From the NCBI GenBank assembly GCA_021298015.1, contig JAJTGY010000010.1:62001-126000 (forward strand): a stretch of DNA of 64,000 nucleotides, written 5' to 3'. The translations under genes and the position numbers were made by a program. Each line of letters opens with the position of its first letter. Within the stretch, counting starts at the first letter, position 1. The notes under the pieces are model-generated. The model was not told the DNA's origin, made no database searches, and worked only from the letters and a program-made list of their open reading frames with translations. Positions 1 through 10,533 of the stretch are shown in pieces. The stretch comes from Flammeovirgaceae bacterium. Its GTDB lineage: Bacteria; Bacteroidota; Bacteroidia; Cytophagales; Cyclobacteriaceae.

Positions 1-2
1 AC

Positions 3-731
3 AAAGCACGGCTCGAAAAAAAAGAGCCGGCATCCGTTGTTACGTTTGCTCAGCTCCTGGAACAAGTGGCACTGGTTCACCCCGACCTTCGCGTGCGTTT
101 TTCAACTTCGCATCCTAAAGATATTACCGATGATGTGCTCCACACCATGGCGCGCCACGAGAACATCTGCAAGTACATTCATTTGCCCGTGCAAAGCGGC
201 AACAGCCGGATTCTGGAGTTGATGAACCGCGGGTATAGCCGCGAATGGTACCTGGGCAAGGTGGCCCGCATCCGGGAATTTTTGGGCGATGATTGCGGCC
301 TGAGCTCCGATATGATCACCGGCTTCTGCTCGGAGACGGAAGCGGAACATCAGGAAACGCTATCCTTAATGGACATGGTGAAGTACGACTTCGCCTATAT
401 GTTCTATTATTCCGAACGCCCGGGCACCCTGGCGGCCAAGAAACTTTCTGACGATGTAACTGAAGACATCAAAAAGCGGAGGCTTCAGGAGATCATCAAT
501 AAGCAAACGCGCCATTCCCTTGAACGGTACCAGCGCGATGTAGGCAAAGTGGAAAAGGTTTTGATCGAAGGAGATTCCAGGCGATCGGCTGATTTTTGGC
601 AAGGCCGCACCAGTTCGAATAAAGTGGTAGTGTTCGCCAAGGGAAATGAACAAAAGGGCACCTATGTTCAGGTGAGAATTGACCGATGCACGGGTGCCAC
701 ATTGTTTGGTCAAGCTGTGCAAAGTATATGA
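3..731 (+). CDS. miaB: MiaB, tRNA methylthiotransferase (5' end missing)
   Basis: This is the C-terminal part (about 242 residues) of the radical-SAM enzyme that adds a methylthio group to isopentenyl-adenosine 37 of tRNAs. The frame is open from base 3, so the start and the Fe-S cluster cysteines lie upstream of the window. Visible family features are the segment [10 protein letters not shown], the [10 protein letters not shown] stretch, the [11 protein letters not shown] motif and a C-terminal TRAM-like RNA-binding segment (about the last 65 residues, from [10 protein letters not shown]). Its TGA stop overlaps the ATG of the next gene, so the two are probably co-translated. Assignment to MiaB rather than to other methylthiotransferases rests on the HLPVQSG and RPGT context and on the typical Bacteroidota neighbourhood. 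Confidence 0.93.
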   Translation, partial: KARLEKKEPASVVTFAQLLEQVALVHPDLRVRFSTSHPKDITDDVLHTMARHENICKYIHLPVQSGNSRILELMNRGYSREWYLGKVARIREFLGDDCGLSSDMITGFCSETEAEHQETLSLMDMVKYDFAYMFYYSERPGTLAAKKLSDDVTEDIKKRRLQEIINKQTRHSLERYQRDVGKVEKVLIEGDSRRSADFWQGRTSSNKVVVFAKGNEQKGTYVQVRIDRCTGATLFGQAVQSI

Positions 732-1978
732 TTACCGAACCAGACATTCAGAGCGTTAAGCAACGGTTTGGGATCATTGGAAATGCTCCCGGATTAAACT
801 TTGCCGTGAAGACGGCCATGCAGGTGGCCCCTACGGATATGACGGTGCTCATCACCGGAGAAAGCGGCAGCGGTAAAGAATCCTTCTCCAAGATTATTCA
901 TGCGCTGAGTCCGCGCAAACACGGCCAGTTTATCGCTATCAATTGTGGATCCATTCCGGAGGGCACCATCGACTCGGAGCTATTTGGACACGAAAAAGGC
1001 TCCTTCACGGGCGCACATGAATCACGCAAGGGATACTTCGAAGTAACCAATGGTGGTACCATGTTCCTCGATGAAATCGGTGAAATGCCGCTGGGTACGC
1101 AGGCCCGCCTGCTCCGTGTGCTGGAGTATGGTGAATTCATCAAGGTTGGCTCTTCGAAAGTTCAAAAAACGGATGTGCGGGTGGTGGCGGCTACCAACGT
1201 AAACCTCCTGCAAAAAGTGGAGGCCGGTAAATTCCGCGAGGACCTCTACTACCGGCTAAACTCGGTACCCATTTTCGTGCCGCCCCTGCGCGAGCGCGGT
1301 CGCGATGTCGAATTATTGTTTCGCAAGTTTGCCACTGACTTTGCTGAGAAATATAAGGTTAAGCCTATTTCACTGACAGACGATGCCAAGGAGATTCTTC
1401 TGAAGTATCGCTTTCCGGGAAATATTCGGCAACTAAAAAATCTGGTGGAACAGATTTCCGTGCTGGCCACCGAACAAAAAGAAATCAATGGCGAAACGCT
1501 GCTGCGTTACTTGCCACGCGAGACAACACTTCCGGCTTTGTACCAGGATGCGCAATCCGGTGAAAACATCTCGGAGCGCGAAATTTTGTATAAAGTATTG
1601 TTTGATTTAAGGCGGGACGTAAATGATCTGAAAAAGCTCGTCTTGGAAAACGGAACCAATCCTGCGAGCACCGCACAGATGCTAAAAGACAACCCTCACC
1701 TCTTTAAAGACGTGGCGGCCGCATCACCCGCATCGCCCGCCACCGAGCCCGTGCTGCTTAATATCAACCCGGCCCCGGCCTTTGAACCGGAAGAAGAGAC
1801 GCACGATGTCTCCTACAAGTCGGAGGACGAATCACTATCGATTGAAAAAAAGGAAAAAGAGCTGATTGAGCGTGCGTTGCGGAAAAACAATAACAAGCGC
1901 AAATATGCGGCACGGGATTTGGGTATTTCGGAGCGCACTCTGTATCGAAAAATCAAACAATACGAACTTGAAGAGTAG
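728..1978 (+). CDS. Sigma-54-dependent transcriptional activator without receiver domain
   Basis: This is an AAA+ enhancer-binding protein of 416 residues that would remodel RNA polymerase holding RpoN. Walker A GESGSGKE is at residues 44-51, the sigma-54 contact loop reads GSFTGA at 91-96 (commonly GAFTGA), Walker B with FLDEIG is near 113-118, and the arginine-finger region [11 protein letters not shown] is at 168-178. A Fis-type helix-turn-helix fills the last approximately 25 residues ([15 protein letters not shown]). There is no N-terminal receiver, GAF or PAS domain; the AAA+ core begins almost at once. The ATG at 728 is chosen because it overlaps the miaB stop (ATGA) and because an upstream in-frame ATG would give an unconserved 14-residue extension. 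Targets cannot be read from the sequence. Confidence 0.9.
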   Translation: MITEPDIQSVKQRFGIIGNAPGLNFAVKTAMQVAPTDMTVLITGESGSGKESFSKIIHALSPRKHGQFIAINCGSIPEGTIDSELFGHEKGSFTGAHESRKGYFEVTNGGTMFLDEIGEMPLGTQARLLRVLEYGEFIKVGSSKVQKTDVRVVAATNVNLLQKVEAGKFREDLYYRLNSVPIFVPPLRERGRDVELLFRKFATDFAEKYKVKPISLTDDAKEILLKYRFPGNIRQLKNLVEQISVLATEQKEINGETLLRYLPRETTLPALYQDAQSGENISEREILYKVLFDLRRDVNDLKKLVLENGTNPASTAQMLKDNPHLFKDVAAASPASPATEPVLLNINPAPAFEPEEETHDVSYKSEDESLSIEKKEKELIERALRKNNNKRKYAARDLGISERTLYRKIKQYELEE

Positions 1979-2495
1979 ATTTCGCATCCTGACTTCGATT
2001 CTCGTTTTGATCGGAATTACCGCGACCCAATCGTGTGGCGTGTATTCGCTGTCGGGCGCCTCCACTACGGCCGAAACCATTACCGTGGAGGAATTTTTAA
2101 ACAATACCGATCTGGCCCCCGCCAACATCGCGCAGAATTTCACCAACCGGTTGAAAGATTACTATCAGCAGAACTCAAGCTTGCGTGTAGTACCCGAGGA
2201 AGGCCAGCTTCAGATTGAAGGCGTGATAACGGACTACAGGCTGAATCCGTTGGCCCCCGTTTCTAGCGGCACGGACCGCACTACACAGGCTGATTTAACC
2301 CGACTAACCATTGCGGTGAGGGTCAACTACGTGGACACTACGGAACCCAAAAACAGCTTCAAAGACCGCAGTTTTAGCTTCTATGCGGACTTCCCAAACA
2401 CCCAGGACCTTATCCAGGTGCAGGAATCGCTTGAGCGTAAAATTTTCGATCAGATTTTGATCGACATCTTCAATGCCACCATTGCCAACTGGTAG
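1968..2495 (+). CDS. lptE: LptE family LPS-assembly lipoprotein
   Basis: Small lipoprotein of 175 residues resembling Bacteroidota LptE, which plugs the LptD translocon and helps insert LPS into the outer membrane. A hydrophobic signal (ILTSILVLIGITAT) leads to a lipidated Cys followed by GVYSLSG. The body has the family pattern of a TITVEEF strand, an N-F-T-N-R-L-K-D helix, and strands ending SFSFYADF. The most sensible start is the TTG at 1968, which gives a standard signal peptide and overlaps the end of the upstream regulator by 11 bases. A longer reading frame exists, but its N-terminus does not look like a signal peptide. The family call rests on sequence pattern and gene order. Confidence 0.8.
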   Translation: MKSRFRILTSILVLIGITATQSCGVYSLSGASTTAETITVEEFLNNTDLAPANIAQNFTNRLKDYYQQNSSLRVVPEEGQLQIEGVITDYRLNPLAPVSSGTDRTTQADLTRLTIAVRVNYVDTTEPKNSFKDRSFSFYADFPNTQDLIQVQESLERKIFDQILIDIFNATIANW

Positions 2496-2548
2496 TTGGC
2501 CCGCAGCAGGTTTTTATCTACCTTTAAAACCGGTTCAAATTTTTCCCG

Positions 2549-3415
2549 GTGGATAAGCACGCTTTTCTCAACTTACTCCGGAACTATTCGGCCCTCTCAG
2601 CCGATGAAACTCATGCTGTCATTCAACTGCAGGAAGAGTTTCCTTTCAGCCAGGTACTGCACCACCTGGCTGCCCGCGGAGCGCACGATCAACACCTGGC
2701 CAATCGGGATTATCAACTTCATCAAAGTGCCATTTATGCTACCGATCGCGCAGTCCTGAAATGGATCATGACCTCTCCGCGCAGTATCCGGGATGAAAAA
2801 CAAGCGGATGTGCAACCCGACCCGGCACCCAATGGCGAACTGTCACATATGGCCCCCGGCCCCCCCTCAAAATACGACCACCTGGTAACATTGGAAGAGG
2901 TGCAAGCCGATGTGGCCCGCTTGAAAGAATTGCAATTGATCTTTGAAGCCCGGTTTGCATCCCCTAACCCGGCAAACGACTCACAGGCGCAAACTGCAAC
3001 TGCAACATCTCCGATCCAAAAAAGTCAGCCGGTGGCACCGGTCATTGAATGGGTTGTTGCCCCAGAGCCTGTGAATGTCGGTGATGTTTTCATTCAGGAT
3101 ATTCAATCAAAAGAGAAAAAGGGCGATCACAAAACGGTACTACAAAAAGAGCAGGGCGAGATCATCGATCAGTTTATTAAGACACAGCCCACCATGCCGC
3201 GCCCGAGGCGGGAATCGGAAACCGAACAGGCAGCCGATCTGTCTACCGAATCGCTCCACCATTTTGGTGAAAGTGTAATCTCGGAAACACTCGTGGAAGT
3301 ACTGCTGAAACAGGGCAAACGAGAAAAAGCCATTGAAGTCCTAAAAAAGCTCATTTGGAAGTTTCCGCAAAAAAAGGCTTACTTTGCGGCCCAAATTGAA
3401 GACCTTAAAAAGTAA
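2549..3415 (+). CDS. Conserved hypothetical protein, TPR-like C-terminus
   Basis: Protein of 288 residues with a GTG start. The N-terminal approximately 80 residues are helical and rich in charged residues, with a QEEFPFSQVLHHLAAR segment. The middle (about residues 85-215) is low-complexity, rich in Pro, Gln and Lys. The C-terminal approximately 45 residues (SETLVEVLLKQGKREKAIEVLKKL) look like one to two tetratricopeptide helices. No signal peptide or membrane segment is present, so it is probably cytoplasmic. Genes of this shape commonly lie between lptE and secG in Cytophagales, but no biochemical role can be assigned from the sequence. Confidence 0.75.
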   Translation: MDKHAFLNLLRNYSALSADETHAVIQLQEEFPFSQVLHHLAARGAHDQHLANRDYQLHQSAIYATDRAVLKWIMTSPRSIRDEKQADVQPDPAPNGELSHMAPGPPSKYDHLVTLEEVQADVARLKELQLIFEARFASPNPANDSQAQTATATSPIQKSQPVAPVIEWVVAPEPVNVGDVFIQDIQSKEKKGDHKTVLQKEQGEIIDQFIKTQPTMPRPRRESETEQAADLSTESLHHFGESVISETLVEVLLKQGKREKAIEVLKKLIWKFPQKKAYFAAQIEDLKK

Positions 3416-3418
3416 GTC

Positions 3419-3757
3419 ATGTATACCGTATTGATTGGATTGGCGATTTTTCTCTCGTTTCTGATGGTGTTGGTTGTGTTGGCGCAAAACTCAAAAGGTG
3501 GCGGCCTGACCAGCCAGTTTGGCGGTTCCAGCGCCAGCAACCTGATCGGTGTGAAGAAAACCGGTGATCTGTTGGAAAAACTCACATGGGGTTTTGCCGT
3601 AGCCATCATGGTATGCGTGTTGTCGACCACCTTTTTCGATCCGCGCGTGGCCGGAGACAACAATCCTATTTTCCAGAAGGCCGGGGAACAAAAATCTGAT
3701 CCGGCAGTGGAATTTAACCGCTCCACCACGCCTCAACCCAACGACTCAGCGAAATAA
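3419..3757 (+). CDS. secG: SecG, preprotein translocase subunit
   Basis: This 112-residue inner-membrane protein is the SecYEG accessory subunit. Two hydrophobic segments (about residues 3-22 and 55-75) flank the conserved cytosolic loop NSKGGGLTSQFGGS. The tail beyond the second helix is polar and of variable sequence, as is usual in Bacteroidota SecG. It begins 3 bases after the preceding stop codon, which suggests the same transcript as the upstream genes. A strong hairpin terminator follows. Confidence 0.93.
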   Translation: MYTVLIGLAIFLSFLMVLVVLAQNSKGGGLTSQFGGSSASNLIGVKKTGDLLEKLTWGFAVAIMVCVLSTTFFDPRVAGDNNPIFQKAGEQKSDPAVEFNRSTTPQPNDSAK

Positions 3758-3773
3758 AAGCATTTGGTAATTG

Positions 3774-3805
3774 AAAAATGCCTCTGACTTGTCGGAGGCA
3801 TTTTT
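3774..3805. terminator. Bidirectional intrinsic terminator
   Basis: Arms AAAAATGCCTC (3774-3784) and GAGGCATTTTT (3795-3805) pair perfectly, and the ten-base loop can extend the stem through a T-G wobble and three further pairs. A T run on either strand makes it suitable for ending both secG (+) and the convergent gene at 3809 (-). Confidence 0.85.
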
Positions 3806-3808
3806 GTT

Positions 3809-4525
3809 TTATGCTGCCTGCAAAATGTGCTTGATCAGCAAACGCTTCGCCACCGGCATGAGCGTGGCCTGAAACGGGAGTTGAAGACGAGACAAAATGA
3901 GGTAAGCGGATGGATTCGGCAAATCGGTGAATGTGCGAATCAATCTGAGCTTGATCTGCTCGTAGGTGTTAGAGATTGAACGCGGCTCGGTGGCCACATG
4001 CTGCGTGTGGAGCCCGCGGGCCTTTTCCTGCGAGCCCTCAAAGAACGTCACCTGATAGCGGAAGACCTGTGTCTCGCGCTCGGGCGGCTGTGTTACGAAC
4101 AGGTATCCCTCGCGCGAGTATAATGACGTGATTCCGATGGGTGCAATCTCGCATTGGGATTCCACATAATCATAAATCAGTGAGCCTTCATCGAGCGAGG
4201 ACTTGAACTTCGGAAGCGCATAATCGATTATCGATTCCAATTCGCGCATGACGGCATCGTCCTCCACAATCTGCCTGTACGTGAGTTCCAGCTTGCGCAA
4301 ACGTTCAGCCGAAAGCTCGCGGGGAAAAGCCTGGTTGAGCATTTGTTTGTTGTCGCGCACCGCCACCAGGTTCCGGTAATGAAAAACCAGATCGCCCATG
4401 AAAGGGTAAAGCTCCGTGCGATCAAATGACTGCTTTACCCGTTGCAGGTAGCCCAGCAGTACGTACTTTTTGTATTCGAAATCAATGAGCCCCTCCGTTA
4501 ACCAATGTTCGTGTAGTCGATCCAT
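3809..4525 (-). CDS. Conserved hypothetical protein
   Basis: Protein of 238 residues with no recognised domain. It has no signal peptide or membrane helix and is rich in aromatic and charged residues. Short visible features are YVLLGYLQRVKQSF near the N-terminus and a strand-rich middle (residues about 130-170, GYLFVTQPPERETQVFRYQV). The ATG at 4525 is preferred to a TTG two codons upstream. It is convergent with secG and divergent from groES. The coding pattern is good, so the gene is likely real, but the function is unknown. Confidence 0.7.
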   Translation of the reverse strand: MDRLHEHWLTEGLIDFEYKKYVLLGYLQRVKQSFDRTELYPFMGDLVFHYRNLVAVRDNKQMLNQAFPRELSAERLRKLELTYRQIVEDDAVMRELESIIDYALPKFKSSLDEGSLIYDYVESQCEIAPIGITSLYSREGYLFVTQPPERETQVFRYQVTFFEGSQEKARGLHTQHVATEPRSISNTYEQIKLRLIRTFTDLPNPSAYLILSRLQLPFQATLMPVAKRLLIKHILQAA

Positions 4526-4615
4526 ACCCAAAGTAATTTCCCTGCTTAATTATACGGAAAAGCGGCCTAATGTGTCAATCTGCCAGATTTGCAGCATTAC
4601 TGTCATCTCAGGGTG

Positions 4616-4623
4616 TATATTTG
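4616..4623 (+). promoter_or_regulatory. Candidate -7 box for groES-groEL
   Basis: TATATTTG matches the Bacteroidota -7 consensus TAnnTTTG and lies about 120 bases before the groES start. The nearest TTTG that could act as a -33 element (4588-4591) is somewhat too far upstream, so the match is partial. No CIRCE inverted repeat (HrcA operator) was found in this interval. Confidence 0.45.
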
Positions 4624-4744
4624 CGGCCCAATACCCCGGGCACACTGAAAAAGTGGCCTAAAAAAGGGGAAAAAAGCCCTTTTGGCACAGAAATCGACAT
4701 ACGGGGATGTCGTTAAAACTGACAACTTTTAACCTTAAATGCAT

Positions 4745-5023
4745 ATGGCAAAAATCAACTTTAAACCTAACGAAGACCGCGTGCTGGTGGAGCCCGCAGC
4801 GGCTGAGCAGAAAACAGCGTCCGGTATCATCATCCCGGACACGGCAAAAGAAAAACCTCAAAAAGGCAAAGTCGTTGCCGTTGGCGAAGGCCTCAAGGAC
4901 AAGCCCGTTACCGTTAAGGTTGGCGACCAGATTCTCTACGGCAAGTACTCCGGCACCGAGATCAACATCGATGGCAAAGAGTACCTGATCATGCGTAACT
5001 CTGACATCTTCGGAATCATTTAA
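4745..5023 (+). CDS. groES: GroES co-chaperonin
   Basis: The 92-residue 10-kDa chaperonin caps the GroEL cage. Family landmarks are [11 protein letters not shown] near the N-terminus, the mobile loop region [16 protein letters not shown], and the C-terminal KYSGTEI...YLIMRNSDI. An ATG lies two codons earlier (4739); the ATG at 4745 gives the typical N-terminus MAKINFKP. It is followed 32 bases later by groEL on the same strand. Confidence 0.97.
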   Translation: MAKINFKPNEDRVLVEPAAAEQKTASGIIIPDTAKEKPQKGKVVAVGEGLKDKPVTVKVGDQILYGKYSGTEINIDGKEYLIMRNSDIFGII

Positions 5024-5043
5024 TTCAAATCCAACACCAATAA

Positions 5044-6681
<1,638 letters not shown>

Positions 6682-6703
6682 TTGCCCATCATACGAGAAA
6701 AAG

Positions 6704-6729
6704 AAAACCCGCTCTAGCAAGCGGGTTTT
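6704..6729 (+). terminator. Intrinsic terminator after groEL
   Basis: AAAACCCGC (6704-6712) pairs with GCGGGTTTT (6721-6729) across an eight-base loop and is followed by a T-rich tract. It sits about 20 bases after the groEL stop codon. Confidence 0.88.
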
Positions 6730-6767
6730 TTTGTTTTGGTCAAAACCGCCATCTTGGTCTCCCACTT

Positions 6768-7127
6768 ATGGCAGCGTTCTCCTCTTTTGCCGAATTTGCA
6801 GCCTTTCTGATGCTGTATGTAGCGCGCGCTGACGGGCAACTTCACCACCTGGAAGAGGAAATACTGAAGGAACGACTCCGCTACTTTAGCCGGGAAACCG
6901 AAACGCTGCTGGAAAAGTTCTACGCTATGACTGCCGAACTGGAAGACCCAAAGTTCACCAGTGTGCTACGCGAAAACCTTGACAGCCTCACACCGGTAAG
7001 CGCTCAAGACCGGGAATATCTCATTAAAAGCTTGTATGCCATTGTAAACGCTGATGGGCGTGTACAAGCAGAAGAAACCCAGGTAATGAAACGCCTGCGG
7101 GAAATCCTTTTTATACTGGCGGTTTAG
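6768..7127 (+). CDS. TerB-like protein
   Basis: A 119-residue all-helical protein with two similar acidic segments, ARADGQLHHLEEEIL (about residues 18-32) and NADGRVQAEETQVM (about 93-106). This is the layout of the TerB/tellurite-resistance fold, in which Asp-Gly pairs bind metal. No other ter genes are nearby, so tellurite resistance should not be inferred. Its TAG stop overlaps the TAA stop of the convergent peptide transporter gene. Confidence 0.7.
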   Translation: MAAFSSFAEFAAFLMLYVARADGQLHHLEEEILKERLRYFSRETETLLEKFYAMTAELEDPKFTSVLRENLDSLTPVSAQDREYLIKSLYAIVNADGRVQAEETQVMKRLREILFILAV

Positions 7128-9172
7128 TCCTTCTTGGTTGCCGTGCGGTATAATATGCCACACATGGCCACGAAGAAGGCAACACCGAGCAAAAAGTACC
7201 AACGCTCCCCCAGCGATTCGATCATGTTATGCTCGTAGCTCAATTTTTTCATGAGATTTTCATCTACCACCATCAATATGGCAGCAAAAACACCTGTCAA
7301 AGCACCACCAGCAATAAGTCCTGTAGCGAAGAGACTGCCCTTACCTAAATCATCCTGCTCTCGGGGTTCATTTCTCTTTTCTGCTCGGTAGTCCACGTAT
7401 CCCTTAATGGCACCTCCAATAAAAATCGGCAAAGTTGTTGCCAAGGGCAGATACAATCCAATTGCGAATGCAAGTGCCTTGATTCCACAAAGTTCAATCA
7501 TCACGGCTATGAAAACGCCAACCATAACAAACTGCCAATCGAGATTGAATGAAAGAATGCCACGGGCCAACGTGGCCATTAAAGTCGCTTGGGGCGCAGA
7601 AAACTCCTCGCTTCCAATCGCATGTGTGATTCCTTGAGCTAACATGTCCTGGGTTGGCCTATCCAGTACTTTGACTACCAAGCCAATGGCAACAGACGAA
7701 ACAATGGCGCCCAAAAACAAGGCGATCTGCTGATAGCGTGGCGTAGCCCCCACAATGTAACCTGTTTTGAGGTCCTGAGAGGTTGCACCCGCATTTGCAG
7801 CCGCGATACAAATCATTCCCCCAACAACCAGCGCTAGTGGCTCATAGAGTTTACCGCTCCAGCCTACCGCTGTAAAAATCAGGCATGTACCCATCAGGGT
7901 GGCAATGGTCATGCCTGATATTGGGCTATTGCTCGACCCGACCAGCCCCACAATACGACTGGCAACGGTCACAAAAAAGAAACCAAAAACAATTATCAAT
8001 ACGCCAATCAAAAGCTTTTCAACGATGGTATCTCCGGGAATGACCTGTCCGGGTAGCAAAGCAATGAGTGCTACAAGCACCAAACTTCCTATGATGACTA
8101 CTTTGAAAGACAAATCACGCTCGGTGCGCACCATGCCTGCTTCTCCCTTTTCTTTTAGGGATTTAAGACTGTCGCTGAATGAACTCACAATTGTAGGAAT
8201 CGTCTTCATTAACGTGATGAACCCCCCAGCGGCCACAGCCCCTGCGCCAATCTGCCTGATATAAGCGCGATAAATCGCGTCTGCATAGCTTCCAAAAGTG
8301 CCTGTAACCGGATCCCATTGCGCGGGTCCGCCACCCGGCTTCGTAATGTCTGCGAGGTAACCCAGTTTTACCAATTGTAAAGCAATTGTTTCAGCCGGCA
8401 CCAACGTGGCTAAAAGTGGAATCATAACATACCAAGCCAGCACAGATCCAGCTACAAGCACAGCACTAATTTTGAACCCAATAATGTAGCCGACACCCAG
8501 GTACTCGGGAGTGATTTCACCGCGTGTGGCAGCAGACGGCCAAAACTTGTTCACCTGGCTGGTGACATAAGAAGGTGTTTCTGCGATCACATGAAGCACT
8601 TTCTGGAGAATGGCATAGCCAAACGCTACGCCCATACCGATGAAAGCTGTTTTCGCAAAGTCACCACCTTTTTCACCTGCCTGCAGTACCGAGCCGCAGG
8701 CCGTTCCTTCGGGATAGGGCAACGTGCCGTGTTCTTTGACAATCAGCGATCTGCGCAACGGAATCATCATAAGTGTACCCAGCATGCCTCCAAATGCAGC
8801 CAAGATCAGGATGGTCAGATAGTTAAAATACCCTTCGCCCACACTCGTTCCGTTTTCACCCGGTGAGAGAAACAAAAATCCGGGCAGGGTAAACACCACG
8901 CCTGCAGCTATCGATTCTCCCGCTGATCCCGTGGTTTGAATGATATTATTTTCTAGGATGGTCGTTTTCAGAAACTTGCGACCAAGTGTAATGGCGATCA
9001 CTGCGATTGGAATGGAAGCCGAAACGGTGAGACCCGCCTTGAGAGCCAGGTAGACCGTGGAACATCCAAACAAGATACCAAACAGCACCCCGAATACAAC
9101 CGACTTAACGGTGAACTCCGCAATGTTTTGCTCGGGCGCGATGTAAGGTTTGAACGCTTTATTAGCTTCCAT
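7124..9172 (-). CDS. OPT family oligopeptide transporter
   Basis: Polytopic inner-membrane protein of 682 residues with about 14-16 hydrophobic segments. The N-terminal GVLFGILFGCSTVYLALKAG and the segment NNIIQTTGSAGESIAAGVVF are hallmarks of the OPT superfamily, whose bacterial members import small peptides or metal conjugates. It starts 3 bases after the POT transporter stop codon, so the two are probably cotranscribed. No soluble partner gene is present, as expected for OPT secondary transporters. The substrate is not predictable. Confidence 0.9.
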   Translation of the reverse strand: MEANKAFKPYIAPEQNIAEFTVKSVVFGVLFGILFGCSTVYLALKAGLTVSASIPIAVIAITLGRKFLKTTILENNIIQTTGSAGESIAAGVVFTLPGFLFLSPGENGTSVGEGYFNYLTILILAAFGGMLGTLMMIPLRRSLIVKEHGTLPYPEGTACGSVLQAGEKGGDFAKTAFIGMGVAFGYAILQKVLHVIAETPSYVTSQVNKFWPSAATRGEITPEYLGVGYIIGFKISAVLVAGSVLAWYVMIPLLATLVPAETIALQLVKLGYLADITKPGGGPAQWDPVTGTFGSYADAIYRAYIRQIGAGAVAAGGFITLMKTIPTIVSSFSDSLKSLKEKGEAGMVRTERDLSFKVVIIGSLVLVALIALLPGQVIPGDTIVEKLLIGVLIIVFGFFFVTVASRIVGLVGSSNSPISGMTIATLMGTCLIFTAVGWSGKLYEPLALVVGGMICIAAANAGATSQDLKTGYIVGATPRYQQIALFLGAIVSSVAIGLVVKVLDRPTQDMLAQGITHAIGSEEFSAPQATLMATLARGILSFNLDWQFVMVGVFIAVMIELCGIKALAFAIGLYLPLATTLPIFIGGAIKGYVDYRAEKRNEPREQDDLGKGSLFATGLIAGGALTGVFAAILMVVDENLMKKLSYEHNMIESLGERWYFLLGVAFFVAMCGILYRTATKKD

Positions 9173-9175
9173 AGA

Positions 9176-10414
9176 TTAACGGGTAACAATTCGATTATAA
9201 ACAATCATGAGTAGCGTAGAGGTGATTCCGATGGCCGACAGTGTATACCACATCATGGCCGGGTTAGTTTCCAGATAAGAGCCCCTCAGCCAATCAGCAA
9301 TAATGCCGGCCGTGAATGACCCAATGGCCACCGGCAAAAAGGCGAAACCCATGAAGGTGCCCACCTGATCCTTCGGAGCCAGCGAACTCACATATTCATA
9401 AAAACGGGGCGCCTGCGTAGCCTCGCCAAGTGCAAAAACGGCAACCCCCACGATGGCCGCCAGCACGGTACCGCCCACACCAATGATAATCCACGACAGG
9501 CTGGCAATGGTGAAGCCAATGATAATGGCTGTAACCGGCCGCAATTTACTGACCAAGGCTGTTACCGGAATCGTAATCAGGATAATGGTCCACGCATCCA
9601 CAATCTCCAAAAACTCAAATGCCTCGTAGTGAAGCACGTCCGTCACATAAAATGGAAATGAATAGAAGATCTGCCAGAACATCATCCAGAATCCGGAGAA
9701 AATAAGAAGGAAGCTCATGAACTTGATGTTGCGAAACACCAACAACATGTCGCTAAACACTTTAGCGAACGTTTTGGGCTCACTTGCTTCGCCCTCTGGC
9801 TCTTTAAAGAAAAACCAGGCACCAAAGAAAAGGAATAACGAAGTGATGGACGACATGACCAGCACAAACTCAATCCCTAAATCGGTGCGAATAAAATAGG
9901 CAATCATGGGCCCGATCGCTCCGCCCAGGTTAACCAGTGTGTAATAAATGGAAAAACCCAGAGCTTGTGACTGCGGCTTTGACGTTTTAGCTACCGTTCC
10001 TACAACACACGGCTTGATCAGCGATCCGCCAATAGCGGTCAACATGAGAACGATAATGACGTAATTCTTTTTCCCAATAGCATCGGAAAGGGCCTGGCCA
10101 TATTCCATTCCGGCCAGTCCGATTAGAAAGTAACCCAGACAGAATATGGCAAAGCAGGCCATCAACGTCCTCTTGAAGCCATATTTGTCAACAAAGACTC
10201 CCGCCACAATCGGCAATGAATACAGCACCGCATTAAAAAGGCCAGCTAAAAAGCCAGCCTCTTCGTTTAAGCCCACCTTGTTAGCTAAAAAAACAGTGAG
10301 AACCGATTTTGATCCGTAATACGCAAGTCGCTCAAACAACTCCAACGTGTTGGCCACCCAGAACGTGGGATGAAAACCGGTGCGAATCTCCTGCCAGCGC
10401 TGGGCTAGTGTCAT
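9176..10414 (-). CDS. POT/PTR2-type MFS peptide transporter
   Basis: A 12-helix MFS transporter of 412 residues. The first helix carries the proton-coupling signature ExxER (residues 25-29, within ELFERLAYYG) typical of proton-dependent oligopeptide transporters. It is shorter than the usual 450-500 residues of DtpA-type members, so it may be a compact or divergent relative. It is upstream of and nearly adjacent to the OPT gene, which supports a shared peptide-uptake role. An amino-acid or other MFS substrate cannot be excluded. Confidence 0.78.
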   Translation of the reverse strand: MTLAQRWQEIRTGFHPTFWVANTLELFERLAYYGSKSVLTVFLANKVGLNEEAGFLAGLFNAVLYSLPIVAGVFVDKYGFKRTLMACFAIFCLGYFLIGLAGMEYGQALSDAIGKKNYVIIVLMLTAIGGSLIKPCVVGTVAKTSKPQSQALGFSIYYTLVNLGGAIGPMIAYFIRTDLGIEFVLVMSSITSLFLFFGAWFFFKEPEGEASEPKTFAKVFSDMLLVFRNIKFMSFLLIFSGFWMMFWQIFYSFPFYVTDVLHYEAFEFLEIVDAWTIILITIPVTALVSKLRPVTAIIIGFTIASLSWIIIGVGGTVLAAIVGVAVFALGEATQAPRFYEYVSSLAPKDQVGTFMGFAFLPVAIGSFTAGIIADWLRGSYLETNPAMMWYTLSAIGITSTLLMIVYNRIVTR

Positions 10415-10489
10415 GCCGTTTGGTTTAGGTGGGTGTTAAAGTACACGATTCCCTGTAGTTTACCAAGCAACCCGAATGCGTGGTCATAA

Positions 10490-10515
10490 AAAACCCCGGT
10501 TGTAGCCGGGGTTTT
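10490..10515 (-). terminator. Intrinsic terminator after PEPCK
   Basis: AAAACCCCGG (10490-10499) pairs with CCGGGGTTTT (10506-10515) around a six-base loop. Read on the minus strand, the stem is followed by a T run, about 20 bases beyond the PEPCK stop codon. Confidence 0.88.
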
Positions 10516-10533
10516 GAAACCAACATATTCTGC

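Noticed and set aside
1866..1967. Longer N-terminus for LptE
   Set aside because: It would overlap the upstream gene's HTH coding region by over 100 bases and would bury the signal peptide inside the protein.
4526..4744. Possible CIRCE operator before groES
   Set aside because: No TTAGCACTC-N9-GAGTGCTAA type inverted repeat is present in the interval.
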